A stretch of 64,000 bases of DNA, from contig JAXLZK010000005.1 of NCBI GenBank assembly GCA_046350935.1, forward strand, positions 62,001 to 126,000, written 5' to 3'. Shown one piece after another: positions 26,999 to 36,490 of this stretch (positions are counted from its first letter, which is position 1; the number at the start of each line of letters is the position of its first letter). Below the pieces are notes generated by a model. The model was not told where the DNA came from, did not search any database, and saw only the letters and a list, made by a program, of their open reading frames with translations. The position numbers and the translations under genes were made by a program. The stretch comes from Nitrobium sp046350935. GTDB taxonomy: Bacteria > Nitrospirota > Thermodesulfovibrionia > Thermodesulfovibrionales > Dissulfurispiraceae.

Positions 26999-28390
26999 TC
27001 ACCGAGGCTTAACATAAATTCTTAGAGGAGCGCCCTTGAAGGAATACTTCTCCCGCAGGGCCTTTTCGATAAAGCGCAGGTGCGATTCCTTGACGGCTGC
27101 CGGGTAGTTGACGACGAGAGTGAACGCGGGGGGGGCCACCTCCACCTGGGTCATGTAGAAGAATTTCAGCTCCTTCCCCCGGTAGCGCGGAAAGGGATGG
27201 GGGGCGACCGCCTTTGCGAGGAAGCGGTTGAGCTCGCCGGTGGAGACCCTCTTGTTCCGTTCGGCGATGAGCTCGTCGATCAGGGGGAAGATCTTCGTGA
27301 TCCTCTTCTTTTCGAGGCCCGAGGTGGTGAGGAGGGGGACGTGGTCCATGAACCATATCCTGTTCCGCAGCTCCTGGGTGAGCATCTTGTAGGACAGCTC
27401 GGGCTGCGCCACCAGGTCCCACTTGTTGAGGAGAAAGAGGGCGCTCTTCCCGTACTCAGCCGCCAGTCCCGCGATCCTCTGGTCCTGCTCCACGATGCCC
27501 TGCGTCACGTCCAGGACGATGAGCACGACATCGGCCCTCTCGATGCTCCTCAGGGCCTTGAGAACGGAGAAGCCCTCGATGGAGGGGGTATCCGCCCCGG
27601 CCGCGCCCGGAAGACCGCGGCGGGCCCGGGCAGGGCTCCTGACCTTTTTCCGTATCCCGGCGGTATCGATGAAGAGGTATTTCTTGCCGTACCAGGTGCA
27701 TACGGAATCCACGGCGTCCCGGGTGGTGCCGGGCACGGGGCTGACGATGAGCCGCCTTTTCCCGAGGAGGGCGTTGATGAAGGTCGATTTCCCGACGTTG
27801 GGCCTCCCCACCACAGCCACTTTCGGGAGCATCTCTTCGAGGGATGTCTCTCCGGCAAGCCTTTCAGGGGGCAGGAGGGAGACCACCCTGTCCATGAGCT
27901 CCTCGAACCCGAAGCCGGTGATGGCGGAGACCGGAAGGATCTCTTCGGTCCCGATCCGGTAGAACTCCAGCGCCCGGCTCTCTTTTGCGGGAGCGTCGAT
28001 CTTATTGACGACCCAGAGGACCTTTTTCCCCGACTTCCTGAGGACGGAGGCGAGCTCGGCATCCGCGGGAGTGAGCCCCTCTTTGCCGTCGAGGAGATGG
28101 AGGAGCAGGTCGGCGTCCTCGATGGCGTAGAGGGCCTGCTCCCTGACCTGGTCGGCTATCTTCTGGTCCTCGTGGGGGAGGCCCTCCGCATAGAAGCCGC
28201 CGGTATCGACGACCGAGAACCCCTTGCCCTCCCACTCCGTCTTCCCGTAGTTCCTGTCCCGGGTGACGCCGGGGGTCTTTTCCGTAATGGCGGTGGCGGA
28301 CGCCTCCCGGCTGCCCGCCCGTATCATGCGGTTGAAGAGGGAAGACTTGCCTACGTTCGGCCTTCCGATGATTGCTACCAATGCGCTCAC
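26999..28390 (-). CDS. der: Ribosome-associated GTPase Der (EngA)
   Basis: A 463-residue double-GTPase needed for 50S subunit assembly. The first G domain begins AIIGRPNVGKSSLFN with DTGGF and NKID; the second begins GRPNVGKSTFINAL with DTAG and NKWD; a KH-like C-terminal domain ends in LRIYVKPR. GTG start with AAGGAG upstream. After DTAGIRKK the second switch region carries an Ala/Gly/Arg-rich insertion of roughly 15 residues compared with typical Der (before GFSVLKALRSIERADV). It is transcribed toward usp; the region upstream is filled by repeat R2. Confidence 0.95.
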   Translation of the reverse strand: MSALVAIIGRPNVGKSSLFNRMIRAGSREASATAITEKTPGVTRDRNYGKTEWEGKGFSVVDTGGFYAEGLPHEDQKIADQVREQALYAIEDADLLLHLLDGKEGLTPADAELASVLRKSGKKVLWVVNKIDAPAKESRALEFYRIGTEEILPVSAITGFGFEELMDRVVSLLPPERLAGETSLEEMLPKVAVVGRPNVGKSTFINALLGKRRLIVSPVPGTTRDAVDSVCTWYGKKYLFIDTAGIRKKVRSPARARRGLPGAAGADTPSIEGFSVLKALRSIERADVVLIVLDVTQGIVEQDQRIAGLAAEYGKSALFLLNKWDLVAQPELSYKMLTQELRNRIWFMDHVPLLTTSGLEKKRITKIFPLIDELIAERNKRVSTGELNRFLAKAVAPHPFPRYRGKELKFFYMTQVEVAPPAFTLVVNYPAAVKESHLRFIEKALREKYSFKGAPLRIYVKPR

Positions 28391-28509
28391 GCTTGCTCCT
28401 TATTGTGGTATTCGACAGGGTGCAATGAAAAGTATTCCAGTATGGGGAGGCAGCAGAGAGGTATCGCTCCTAAGGAGAGATTATTATGTCTCTTCATAGT
28501 GCGCTTTCG

Positions 28510-28895
28510 CTGCTAATGCGCTTCCCTTTCGTGGGTCGGGGCAGGGGCTTCGTTCCCTTGCAATGCGACAGAGTTATCGTATTCCCTCGCGGATATCTGT
28601 ACCAGATTCCCGTATCCTCCGGGTAGCGGCAGAAAAGAGAGAGATGATGCTCTCTCTCCTTTTCTGCCGACTCATGGCCTGTGTCCCTGGGTGAAATACT
28701 CAGGGTGTCGCAGGCAAGGAGCACTCACCCCCGCACCCTTCCCTTTCTTCCTTACCTCTCAGACTTCTTCCACACGCCCTCACTCTGAGAAGAAAGGGGA
28801 GGCTACTCCCTTTTCTGTCGTCATCCCGGCAGATCTTCTGAGCCGGATCCAGTCCTTTTCAATAAGGAACTGACCCCGGCCTTCGGCGGGGTGAC
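28510..28895. repeat. Long non-coding repeat R2, copy A
   Basis: It aligns by eye with 54010-54345. Shared blocks include CGTTCCCTTGCAATGCGACA (28551) and GTGTCGCAGGCAAGGAGCAC (28705), 154 bp apart here and 152 bp in copy B. A central hairpin pairs 28628-28644 with 28651-28668. The distal end carries a CATCCCGGCAGATCTTCTGA-type repeat. No conserved reading frame is seen. Both copies lie just upstream of a minus-strand gene and in the same orientation. Confidence 0.75.
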
Positions 28896-28919
28896 GGATT
28901 CTGAAAGAAGCATACAACT

Positions 28920-29063
28920 GGGGACCCTGGGGGAATACCTTGAAGCGGCTTCGCCGGCCCAGGCGGAACCAGGGAAGGTGGAGCAGGCCGTCGTAGCCTC
29001 GCAGACCGGCGGGAGGCCGGGCGAGAATGAGCGGAAAGGTGTTCCCTTAGAGGTGCCCTACCT
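28920..29063. other. Possible structured RNA or decayed element in the der-ntrX gap
   Basis: GGGAATACCTT (28931-28941) pairs with AAGGTGTTCCC (29036-29046), reinforced by GGGGACC and GGTGCCC just outside. The enclosed ~95 nt are GC-rich with several short stems. It matches none of the SRP, RNase P, tmRNA or 6S signatures I know. A 75-codon frame across it shows no recognisable protein. The rest of the 714-bp gap is repeat R2 plus a short pyrimidine-rich piece. Confidence 0.35.
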
Positions 29064-29104
29064 AATGATCCCTATTCAAAATCGCTTTTCCTCCCCGCAG
29101 TCTT

Positions 29105-30472
29105 CTACTGCTCGGTGATCCCGTAGCTTTTTATCTTTTTATGGAGATTGCTCCGCTCGATGGCGATGGTCTCGGCCGTCTTCGACACGTTCCAGCCGTT
29201 CTCTTCGAGCTTCCTGACGATGAAGTCCCTCTCGAAGGCGTCCCGCGCCTCCCGCAGGGTCCTGCACGAGAAATAGTCGTACTCCTTCACGACCTGCTCC
29301 GACTTCACGATCCCGAGGGTCTCGACCTCCGCGCGGGAGACGGCCTTCGAGGGGACCATGATCATGATCCTTTCCACCACGTTCTTCAGCTCCCTGATGT
29401 TCCCCGGCCAGTCGTATTCCCTGAGGACCTTCACGACTGCGGAGTCGATCTCCTTCGGCCGCATTCCGTTGTCCCGGGCAAATACGTCCATGAAGTAGCG
29501 GATCATGGAGGGGATGTCGTCCCTCCGCTCCCTGAGGGGGGGGAGGAGAAGGGGAATGACATTCAGCCGGAAGTAGAGGTCGTCCCTGAAATTCCCCCGC
29601 TTCACCTCTTCAGCCAGCTCTTTGTTGGTGGCGGCGACGATGCGTACATCCACCTTGATGTTCCTGCTTCCCCCCACCCGCTGGAAGACCTGCGTCTCGA
29701 TGACCCGGAGGACCTTTGCCTGGGTCTGCATGGTCATGTCCCCGATCTCGTCGAGGAAGAGGGTGCCCCTGTCCGCCAGCTCGAATTTGCCGCTCTTCCT
29801 CTCCGTGGCGCCGGTGAAAGCGCCCTTTTCGTGGCCGAACAGCTCGCTTTCGATCAGCTCCTGCGGCATGGCGGCGCAGTTCACCTCCACGAAGGGCTCC
29901 TTGGCGCGGGCGCTCTTTTCGTGCAGGAGCCGCGCCACCAGCTCCTTACCGGTCCCACTCTCCCCGAGGATGAGCACCCTGCTGCTGCTCTGGGCCGCCA
30001 TCTCGATCTGCTGCCGCAGGGCCTGCATCTTCGGCGAATCCCCGATCAGCCTCCATCTCTTGCTGAGGTCCGCCCTGAGCGCGCGGTTCTCCTCTTCGAG
30101 CTTCTTCCTTTCCAGGGCCCTCCGGGCGACGATGAGAACCTTTTCGAGGGAAAGGGGCTTCTCCAGGAAATCGTAGGCGCCGGACCGGGTGGCCTTGACC
30201 GCGACCTCTATGTTCCCGTGCCCCGAGATCATGATCGCAGGGGTGGCGCTGTCGATCTCCTTGAGTTTCTCGAGCGTCTCGATCCCGTCCATCCCGGGAA
30301 GCCAGACGTCGAGGAGGACCACATCGGGCGCGTGCTCCCGCATCATCTCGACCGCGCTTTCGCCCGATGCGGCGGCGACCACGAGATAGCCTTCGTCCTC
30401 AAAGATCCCCGAGAGACTCTCGCGGATGCCCTCCTCGTCGTCAACGATCAGCACTTTTTCCTTGGTCGCCAC
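29105..30472 (-). CDS. ntrX: NtrX-like sigma-54 response regulator
   Basis: A 455-residue NtrC-family regulator: receiver domain with Asp55 (VVLLDVWLPGMDG), AAA+ domain with GESGTGKE, an intact GAFTGA loop and GTLFLDEIGDM, then a Fis-type DNA-binding helix-turn-helix (NVSKTAETIAIERSNLHKKIKSYG). The receiver start VLIVDDEEGIRESLSGIFEDEGY is typical of NtrX. It follows ntrY by 15 bp, completing an NtrYX system that in proteobacteria controls nitrogen or redox and envelope functions; its targets here are unknown. Because GAFTGA is intact it can activate RpoN promoters such as those at 7.27 and 50.1 kb, though no link is shown. Confidence 0.88.
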   Translation of the reverse strand: MATKEKVLIVDDEEGIRESLSGIFEDEGYLVVAAASGESAVEMMREHAPDVVLLDVWLPGMDGIETLEKLKEIDSATPAIMISGHGNIEVAVKATRSGAYDFLEKPLSLEKVLIVARRALERKKLEEENRALRADLSKRWRLIGDSPKMQALRQQIEMAAQSSSRVLILGESGTGKELVARLLHEKSARAKEPFVEVNCAAMPQELIESELFGHEKGAFTGATERKSGKFELADRGTLFLDEIGDMTMQTQAKVLRVIETQVFQRVGGSRNIKVDVRIVAATNKELAEEVKRGNFRDDLYFRLNVIPLLLPPLRERRDDIPSMIRYFMDVFARDNGMRPKEIDSAVVKVLREYDWPGNIRELKNVVERIMIMVPSKAVSRAEVETLGIVKSEQVVKEYDYFSCRTLREARDAFERDFIVRKLEENGWNVSKTAETIAIERSNLHKKIKSYGITEQ

Positions 30473-30487
30473 GCTCTTCCCTGTCCC

Positions 30488-32521
30488 TTATCCCGGTATT
30501 TCCACGGTGAAGATGCTGCCGCAGGGGGTGTTGTCCCGCACCAGGATCCGGCCCTCGTGGTCGGCCACGATCTTGTTCGCGATGGCGAGGCCGAGCCCGG
30601 TTCCCCCCTTCCTTCCTGAGAAGTAGGGGAGAAACAGCTTCTCTTTCTCCTCGTCCCGTATCCCGGGCCCCGTGTCCGCAAGCTCGATGACGACCTTGCC
30701 GGGTCCGGGGCTCTTCACCGCTATCGTGATGAGCCCCCTGCCGTTCATCGCCTTGATGGCGTTGTCTATAATATTAACAAAGACCCTCTTAAATTGCTCG
30801 CTGTCCAGGGTGACGCGGTCGATCCCCTCCTGCACGGCAACCTGTATATCCACGTCCTTGAACCCTTTGTAGAGGCCGATAACGGAGTCGAGGAGCTCGG
30901 GGAGGCTGGCGGGGGCCTTGTTGATCTCGGGCATCTTGCCGTACCGCGAGAACACGTCCACCAGCTTGCGCAGGCTCTCGACCTCCGAAATGATGGTGCG
31001 GGTGGACTTCTCGAAGACCGCATCAAAATCCTCGTCCCTGTTCTGCCACTTCTTGATGAGCCGCTCGGTCGAGAGCTTGATGGGCGTGAGCGGGTTCTTG
31101 ATCTCGTGCGCCAGCCTGCGGGCCACCTCCTGCCACGTCGTGACCTTCTGCGCCTTGATGAGGTCGGTGAGGTCGTCGAAGACGACGAGCATGCCGAGGG
31201 ACTTTGCCGTGTACGACTCCCTGATCCCCGCGATGTAGATGCGGATGAGGGCGATCCTCCCCTTGATGCTCACCTTCACCTCGCGCTTGATCTCGCGGAT
31301 CTCCTTTCCCTCCATCTCCTTTACCAGCTGGACCAGGTCCTCGGACTGCAGGCCCGCGATGAATTCCCGGTAGTCTTTCCCGATAATGTCCTCCTGCCTC
31401 GCATTGAGGATCGAGCAGGCCGCCCTGTTGATGGTCATGATCTCGCCGGTGCCTGCAAGGAAAAGGACCCCCGAATTGATGTTTTCGAGGATGTTTTCGA
31501 GGTAGAGCCGCCTCCTGTCCGACTCCTGGTACGCCTTTTCGAGGGAGTCGTTGCTGTCCTTCAGCTGCCTGACCATCTGGTTGAACGAGGCGATCAGCAT
31601 CCCGATTTCGTCCTCGCTCTTCACCGTGACCTGCACGTTGAGGTCCCCGGACGCCACCTGCTCGGTGGCCATGGCAAGGCTCTGGATGGGGGTGGTGATG
31701 CCCCGCGAAATCTTGAGGGAGACCCAGAGCCCGGCAAAGACCATAAGGAGGGTCAGGAAGCCCAGGGTAATGACATAGTTGAGCCGGAGAGGGTTCTTGA
31801 AGGATTCCAGTTTCACATAGTCCTCGTACAGCTCCTTCAGCCGCTCCGAGTTCTCCGAGATCCTCTTCGACAGGAGGAGCTCCACCACCACCACTCCCCC
31901 CTTTGAGCGGTCGGGTACGGCGGCCCGGATGATGTCGCCCTCCCTGCCGGAGATCACCTCCGTCCCCGTTTTCCCGCCGAACGCCTCCCGTATGGTGTCC
32001 GTCGCCGCGTCGGGCACCACGGCGTACCGCCGGATCGACATCCCGGGGAGGAAGGGCTGCTTCCCGACGGCGGCGTACTGAGCCGCCATGAGGACCCGCT
32101 CCCTGCCGAGGTCGTAGAAGGCCTGTGCAAGCTCGACGGACTTGTCGAAGGGCTCCCTCATCTGGGGAGAGAAGAGCCGTTCTATATAGTTGGCGGCCAG
32201 CCCGCTCGCCGCAATGAAGAGGAACGAGGAGGGGATCAGGGTGAGGATGACGAAGATGGCCATGAGCTTCGTCCTGAACCGGTAGCCCAGGATGCGGTGC
32301 CGCCTCTCCATATAGAGTCTCAGGAGGTTTTTGCTCACGAAGAACATGAGGGTGAGGAGCGCCAGTATGTTGAGGGTGAGGAGCGCGGTGAGCAGGAGCC
32401 GCGTGGCGAGGTCAACGGAGGGCAGCGTGATGAAGTAGAGCTCCACCACGGTGATAAGGACCACGAGGAGCAGCATCCCGAAAACGACTGCAAGGCTCTT
32501 TGCCACTTTCAGTTTTCTCAT
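30488..32521 (-). CDS. ntrY: NtrY-like sensor histidine kinase
   Basis: A 677-residue membrane kinase. Three membrane helices lie near the N-terminus (about 10-30, 42-66, 87-113), then a periplasmic region, a fourth helix (about 250-272), HAMP, PAS (SGVLFLAGTGEIMTINRAA), HisKA with LAHEIKNPLTPIKLS near residue 470 and a HATPase domain ending in FLPYFSGRKGGTGLGLAIANKI. This layout is that of NtrY. Most likely it phosphorylates the NtrX-like protein 15 bp downstream. A DUF4390 gene precedes it, a common arrangement outside alphaproteobacteria. No Shine-Dalgarno is evident. Confidence 0.88.
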   Translation of the reverse strand: MRKLKVAKSLAVVFGMLLLVVLITVVELYFITLPSVDLATRLLLTALLTLNILALLTLMFFVSKNLLRLYMERRHRILGYRFRTKLMAIFVILTLIPSSFLFIAASGLAANYIERLFSPQMREPFDKSVELAQAFYDLGRERVLMAAQYAAVGKQPFLPGMSIRRYAVVPDAATDTIREAFGGKTGTEVISGREGDIIRAAVPDRSKGGVVVVELLLSKRISENSERLKELYEDYVKLESFKNPLRLNYVITLGFLTLLMVFAGLWVSLKISRGITTPIQSLAMATEQVASGDLNVQVTVKSEDEIGMLIASFNQMVRQLKDSNDSLEKAYQESDRRRLYLENILENINSGVLFLAGTGEIMTINRAACSILNARQEDIIGKDYREFIAGLQSEDLVQLVKEMEGKEIREIKREVKVSIKGRIALIRIYIAGIRESYTAKSLGMLVVFDDLTDLIKAQKVTTWQEVARRLAHEIKNPLTPIKLSTERLIKKWQNRDEDFDAVFEKSTRTIISEVESLRKLVDVFSRYGKMPEINKAPASLPELLDSVIGLYKGFKDVDIQVAVQEGIDRVTLDSEQFKRVFVNIIDNAIKAMNGRGLITIAVKSPGPGKVVIELADTGPGIRDEEKEKLFLPYFSGRKGGTGLGLAIANKIVADHEGRILVRDNTPCGSIFTVEIPG

Positions 32522-32601
32522 GCGAAAAAAATCGGGTTCCCCCCGTTCAGCTCTCCGTACCGGCCTTCCGCCCCCCGCAGCGCCTCTGCTGCAGGGAGCC
32601 G

Positions 32602-33231
32602 CTACTGCCCCCTGGTGGCGGTGACCGGGAATCCCTGGGAGTTCCGGGAGATCGACAGCTCCTTCTCCGGTACGAAGAAGAGCAGATACCCCACCACCGG
32701 GGGCAACTTTTTAATGCGCGACTCCACGGTCACCTTCACGAAATACGTGCCCTGTTCAAGCTCACGGGTAGTGGCCAGCTTGAGATCCTCGATCGTAAAG
32801 GCCCACCCTGCCATGGCGTCGAGGTCCTTGAACCTCTTTTCGAGATGGACATTTCCGTAAAAGCTCGACGCGACATATTCCCTCTTTATCTGGTTGCTCC
32901 GCAAAATGCGCACGATCTTCTTGCCGAGGACGAACTCGTCGGGCCAGATGTCCCATACCCTGAAAAGGTCGATGTAAAAAACGAACTCCTTGGTGACCCC
33001 CCCGTTCATGTCGTCGATGATCCGGGCGTCGGGCTTCAGCGAGGTCGAAACATGGATCTCGCTGTTGTTGATGTGAACCAGGACCTCGGAAAGCTCCGCG
33101 GCGGAAGCGGGCGGGCCGGGTTTCAGGAGCAAGAGCAGGAAGAGCAAAGGGAAAAGGAGGGGGGCACGGAACCCTCCTCTGCGTGCGTCAGCGGGGTCCG
33201 CCGCCCCTGTATGCTTTTCTCCCTTCTTCAT
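32602..33231 (-). CDS. DUF4390 exported protein
   Basis: A 209-residue protein with a signal or anchor segment (about 22-41, LLFPLLFLLLLL) and a beta-rich mature part containing DLFRVWDIWPDEFV and a C-terminal LLFFVPEKELSISR, the pattern of DUF4390 proteins often found before ntrY-like kinases. It may act as a periplasmic accessory to the sensor, which is inference. It leads the minus-strand operon with ntrY and ntrX; an extended -10 promoter is visible upstream. Confidence 0.75.
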   Translation of the reverse strand: MKKGEKHTGAADPADARRGGFRAPLLFPLLFLLLLLKPGPPASAAELSEVLVHINNSEIHVSTSLKPDARIIDDMNGGVTKEFVFYIDLFRVWDIWPDEFVLGKKIVRILRSNQIKREYVASSFYGNVHLEKRFKDLDAMAGWAFTIEDLKLATTRELEQGTYFVKVTVESRIKKLPPVVGYLLFFVPEKELSISRNSQGFPVTATRGQ

Positions 33232-33255
33232 GCGTATCCCAAAAAATTTATTTTC

Positions 33256-33264
33256 ATTATACCA
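33256..33264 (-). promoter_or_regulatory. Extended -10 element for the DUF4390-ntrYX operon
   Basis: On the minus strand the sequence reads TGGTATAAT, a TGn-extended consensus -10, about 25 nt before the DUF4390 ATG. No good -35 is seen, as expected for extended -10 promoters. A divergent TATAAT at 33346-33351 probably serves the gene at 33371. Confidence 0.6.
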
Positions 33265-33370
33265 CAGACTCTTAGGGCGGGAAGGGAGGACCGCCGGCCG
33301 GGATGCGGCGGGCTCACTTCGGCCCCAAAAAATAGTACAATATTATATAATGTATACCGAGAGAGAACTT

Positions 33371-34198
33371 ATGAAAAAGAAGGAACTCTTTTCGATCGTT
33401 TTCGCCGCTCTCCTCCTCCTCGCGGGCGCCTCCTTCGCCGAAGGGCACCCGGAGGGGAGTACCGATGCGGGGAGAGGGGAGAAGGCCTCCGGCAAAGGGG
33501 ATTTCGACCCGAAAGCGAAGACCCTGCCCAAAGGGTTCCCCGGACACGACATCGTCGAGGTCTTCAAGGCAGCGGAGGCCCGCAGGGGAGAACGCGAAAC
33601 GGCCGGGGGGCGTGCTGAAGAGGGCAGCGCTTCCGGCATCCATGCCTTTCCCGTCGAGGACAGAGCGAACGTGGTCCTTTCGCCGTACAACCCCCGCTCC
33701 CGCTCGTTGAAGATTTCGCTGCTGCTGCACGGCATCACGGCGTCCTCCGCTCCGGAATCCGCCCGCTGGGCCATTTCCGTCAAGGAGATCGACACGAAGA
33801 CGGACTCCTACATCGGCTGCACGAAATGCGGCGTGCAGCAAAAGGTGACCGCCCTTTTCAAGGACTCCTACGCCCTGGCGGTCCTCAATCCCGACCGGAT
33901 CGTACACGACAGGAAGAAGGACGCTGCGCTGTACGCGGTCACGGTGCGAGGCATCTCTCCCTCCGCAGCCCGCGCCCTGAAAGAGAGCGTGGCGCTCCTC
34001 GTCGTCTGTACGCCGGACCTGTCCCGTTCCGGCGGACCTGCGCCGTTCCGGGGAGAATACCGCTTCAGCTGGACGGTGTACAAACCCGTCGACCTCACGA
34101 AGGACATCCATTACCTGCCGGCCCGGATCGCGGAGATATGGGCGTATGATCCGGCAACGGGGAAGGTGTATGCAAAAGAGAAAATCGGTCCGCGCTGA
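33371..34198 (+). CDS. Secreted protein of unknown function with CxxC motif
   Basis: A 275-residue protein with a signal peptide (MKKKELFSIVFAALLLLAGASFA). The mature part begins with a charged, low-complexity region (about 25-90), then a beta-rich domain with a Cys pair (GCTKC, about 149-152) and YRFSWTVYKPVDLTKDIHYLP near the end. I do not recognise a family. ATG 33371 is used because the signal peptide starts there; an ATG at 33350 overlaps the TATAAT box and is unlikely. It is divergent from the ntrYX operon and followed 52 bp later by the acyl-CoA synthetase. Confidence 0.6.
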   Translation: MKKKELFSIVFAALLLLAGASFAEGHPEGSTDAGRGEKASGKGDFDPKAKTLPKGFPGHDIVEVFKAAEARRGERETAGGRAEEGSASGIHAFPVEDRANVVLSPYNPRSRSLKISLLLHGITASSAPESARWAISVKEIDTKTDSYIGCTKCGVQQKVTALFKDSYALAVLNPDRIVHDRKKDAALYAVTVRGISPSAARALKESVALLVVCTPDLSRSGGPAPFRGEYRFSWTVYKPVDLTKDIHYLPARIAEIWAYDPATGKVYAKEKIGPR

Positions 34199-34250
34199 TT
34201 TTTCCGCCGCCCCTGTTGATCCTGCCTCGGTTTCCGGGTACACGTAACCC

Positions 34251-36344
34251 ATGCTCGAGGCGCTCTTCAATCCCTCCTCCGTCGCGGTGATCGGAGCCTC
34301 GAAGGACCCCAGAAAAGTCGGCTATGCGGTGCTCGACAACCTGGTCAGGTACCGCTACCCGGGAAAAATCTACCCGGTCAACCCCAATGCCGGGGATATC
34401 CTCGGAGTAAAGGCGGTCCCGAAGGTAACGGAGGCGGACGGCAGCGTCGATATGGCGGTCATCTCCGTTCCGGCCCCCCTCGTGCCCGACGCCCTCCTGG
34501 ACTGCGCCGCGGCAGGGGTGCGGGCGGCGATCGTCATCAGCGCGGGGTTCAAGGAGGCAGGCCCCGAGGGCGTCAGAAGGGAAGAGCGGATCAAGGCCAT
34601 CACCCGTAAGCACTCCCTCCGGATGCTCGGCCCCAACTGTCTCGGCCTCATCAACACGGCCAACAACATGAACGCCTCCTTTGCGGGCGGGATGCTGCCG
34701 AAGGGCAGGATCTCCTTCTTTTCCCAATCGGGGGCGCTCGGCATCGCCATTCTCGACTGGGCCCTCGGCAACAACATCGGCTTCTCGAAATTCATCAGCC
34801 TCGGCAACAAGACCGACCTCAACGAGATCGATTTCATCGAATACTTCATGAACGACCCCGAAACGGACGTCATCCTCGGGTATATAGAGGACGTGGTGGA
34901 CGGCCGCCGCTTCTTCGAGGTCGCCCGCAGGGCGACAAAGGTGAAGCCCATCATCCTGATCAAGTCGGGCGGAACCGAAGCAGGGGCGCGGGCAGCCTCC
35001 TCCCACACCGGCGCCCTGGCAGGGTCCGAGGTCGCCTTCAACGCCGCCTTCAAGCAGACCGGGATCATCAAGGCGGACGGGATCGAGGACCTCTTCGACA
35101 CCGCCCTCGCCTTCTCGGGCCGGAAGCTCCCCGCAGGGGACAGGCTGCTCATCGTCACCAATGCAGGGGGGCCCGGCATCATCGCCGCGGACACCGCCGA
35201 GAAGATGAAAGTGAGGCTGCCGCAGATGACGAGGAGCTCGATCGAGGCCATCGCCTCCCTCCTGCCCCCCACCGCCTCCCTGTACAACCCGGTGGACATA
35301 ATCGGGGACGCCACGTCCGAACGGTATGCAGTGGTGCTGAGCAAGGCCGTCCACGACCCCCACGTGGACGGCATCGTCGTCATCCTCACCCCGCAGGCCA
35401 TGACGGACGTGGAAAACACCGCCGAGGTCATCATCGAGACGGCCCGGGCGACGGACAAACCCGTTCTCGCCTCTTTCATCGGGGAAAAGAGGGTGCGGGG
35501 CTCCCTCGAAAAGCTCAAGACCCATTCCATCCCCGCCTTCGTCTACCCGGAAACGGCGGTGCGGTCTTTCAGGAGGATGTACGACTACGCGGCATGGCAG
35601 CACCGGTTCGACGAGCCCCCGCCGAAGAGGACGGCGGGGAGGGAGAAGGTGGCCGGTCTCATCTCCTCTCTGCTCACAGAGGAGCGGTACGAGGTCGGGG
35701 AGGAGAGCGCCAGGGACATCCTCTCCCGCTACGGGTTCGCCTTTCCCGAAAGGGCGCTGGCCCGCACCTCCATGGAGGCCTTCGCCATCGCGGAAAGGAT
35801 CGGCCCCCCCCTGGTGATGAAGATCTCCTCCCCCGACATCCTCCATAAGACGGACGTGGGCGGGGTAAAACTGAATGTCGGCTCCGCCCTTGCCGCCCGC
35901 GACGCTTTCACCGAAATAACGAGCAATGTGAGGAGGCTCATGCCCGACGCCTTCATCGAGGGCGTCATGCTCTACGAAATGATCAGGGGGGGAAGGGAAG
36001 TAATCATCGGCGTCACCTACGACCGGACCTTCGGCCATCTGATCATGTTCGGGCTGGGCGGCATCTACGTGGAAGTGCTGAAGGACGTCTCTTTCAGGAT
36101 CGCGCCGGTCTCGCAGCACGAGGCGCTCGCGATGATCAACGAGATCAGGACCAGCGCCCTCCTGCGGGGCGCCCGGGGAGAGAAGCCGGTGGACATCGAG
36201 GCGATCGCCGAAGGGATTGCGCGGGTCTCGGACCTGGTGACGGAATTTCCACGGATCCGGGAGCTGGACATCAACCCCCTTACGGTGATGAACAGGGGGG
36301 CTTTCGCCCTCGACGCCCGGATCATTTTCGAAAGGCCCGAATAG
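34251..36344 (+). CDS. ADP-forming acyl-CoA (acetyl-CoA) synthetase, fused subunits
   Basis: A 697-residue single-chain NDP-forming acyl-CoA ligase that converts acyl-CoA, ADP and phosphate into acid, CoA and ATP, conserving energy in acetate or other acid formation. Order: CoA-binding Rossmann domain (1-130, AVIGASKDPRKVGYAV), ligase-CoA/flavodoxin-like domains with the phospho-histidine loop SHTGALAG (about 252), then an ATP-grasp domain (about 480-697). A protein acetyltransferase module sometimes fused to this family is absent. Substrate is not predictable. The P-loop/DRTGG gene follows 146 bp later, and the two recur together in anaerobes as far as I know. Confidence 0.88.
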   Translation: MLEALFNPSSVAVIGASKDPRKVGYAVLDNLVRYRYPGKIYPVNPNAGDILGVKAVPKVTEADGSVDMAVISVPAPLVPDALLDCAAAGVRAAIVISAGFKEAGPEGVRREERIKAITRKHSLRMLGPNCLGLINTANNMNASFAGGMLPKGRISFFSQSGALGIAILDWALGNNIGFSKFISLGNKTDLNEIDFIEYFMNDPETDVILGYIEDVVDGRRFFEVARRATKVKPIILIKSGGTEAGARAASSHTGALAGSEVAFNAAFKQTGIIKADGIEDLFDTALAFSGRKLPAGDRLLIVTNAGGPGIIAADTAEKMKVRLPQMTRSSIEAIASLLPPTASLYNPVDIIGDATSERYAVVLSKAVHDPHVDGIVVILTPQAMTDVENTAEVIIETARATDKPVLASFIGEKRVRGSLEKLKTHSIPAFVYPETAVRSFRRMYDYAAWQHRFDEPPPKRTAGREKVAGLISSLLTEERYEVGEESARDILSRYGFAFPERALARTSMEAFAIAERIGPPLVMKISSPDILHKTDVGGVKLNVGSALAARDAFTEITSNVRRLMPDAFIEGVMLYEMIRGGREVIIGVTYDRTFGHLIMFGLGGIYVEVLKDVSFRIAPVSQHEALAMINEIRTSALLRGARGEKPVDIEAIAEGIARVSDLVTEFPRIRELDINPLTVMNRGAFALDARIIFERPE

Positions 36345-36490
36345 GCCCGGACAGAAAAGAGCAGGAAACATGATACAATGGAGAACAGACCCCCGGCACC
36401 GGCTTCCCGGAGAAGCATCCGCCCGGCCCTTCAGGGGCGCCGGGGGGAATGCGTGAGGCGCCTTTTGGGCTCTGAAGGAGGAGGAAATAC

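Noticed and set aside
28960..29000. SRP RNA-like GGGAAGGTGGAGCAGG
   Set aside because: Spacing in the conserved loop is wrong and the opposite strand of helix 8 is missing.
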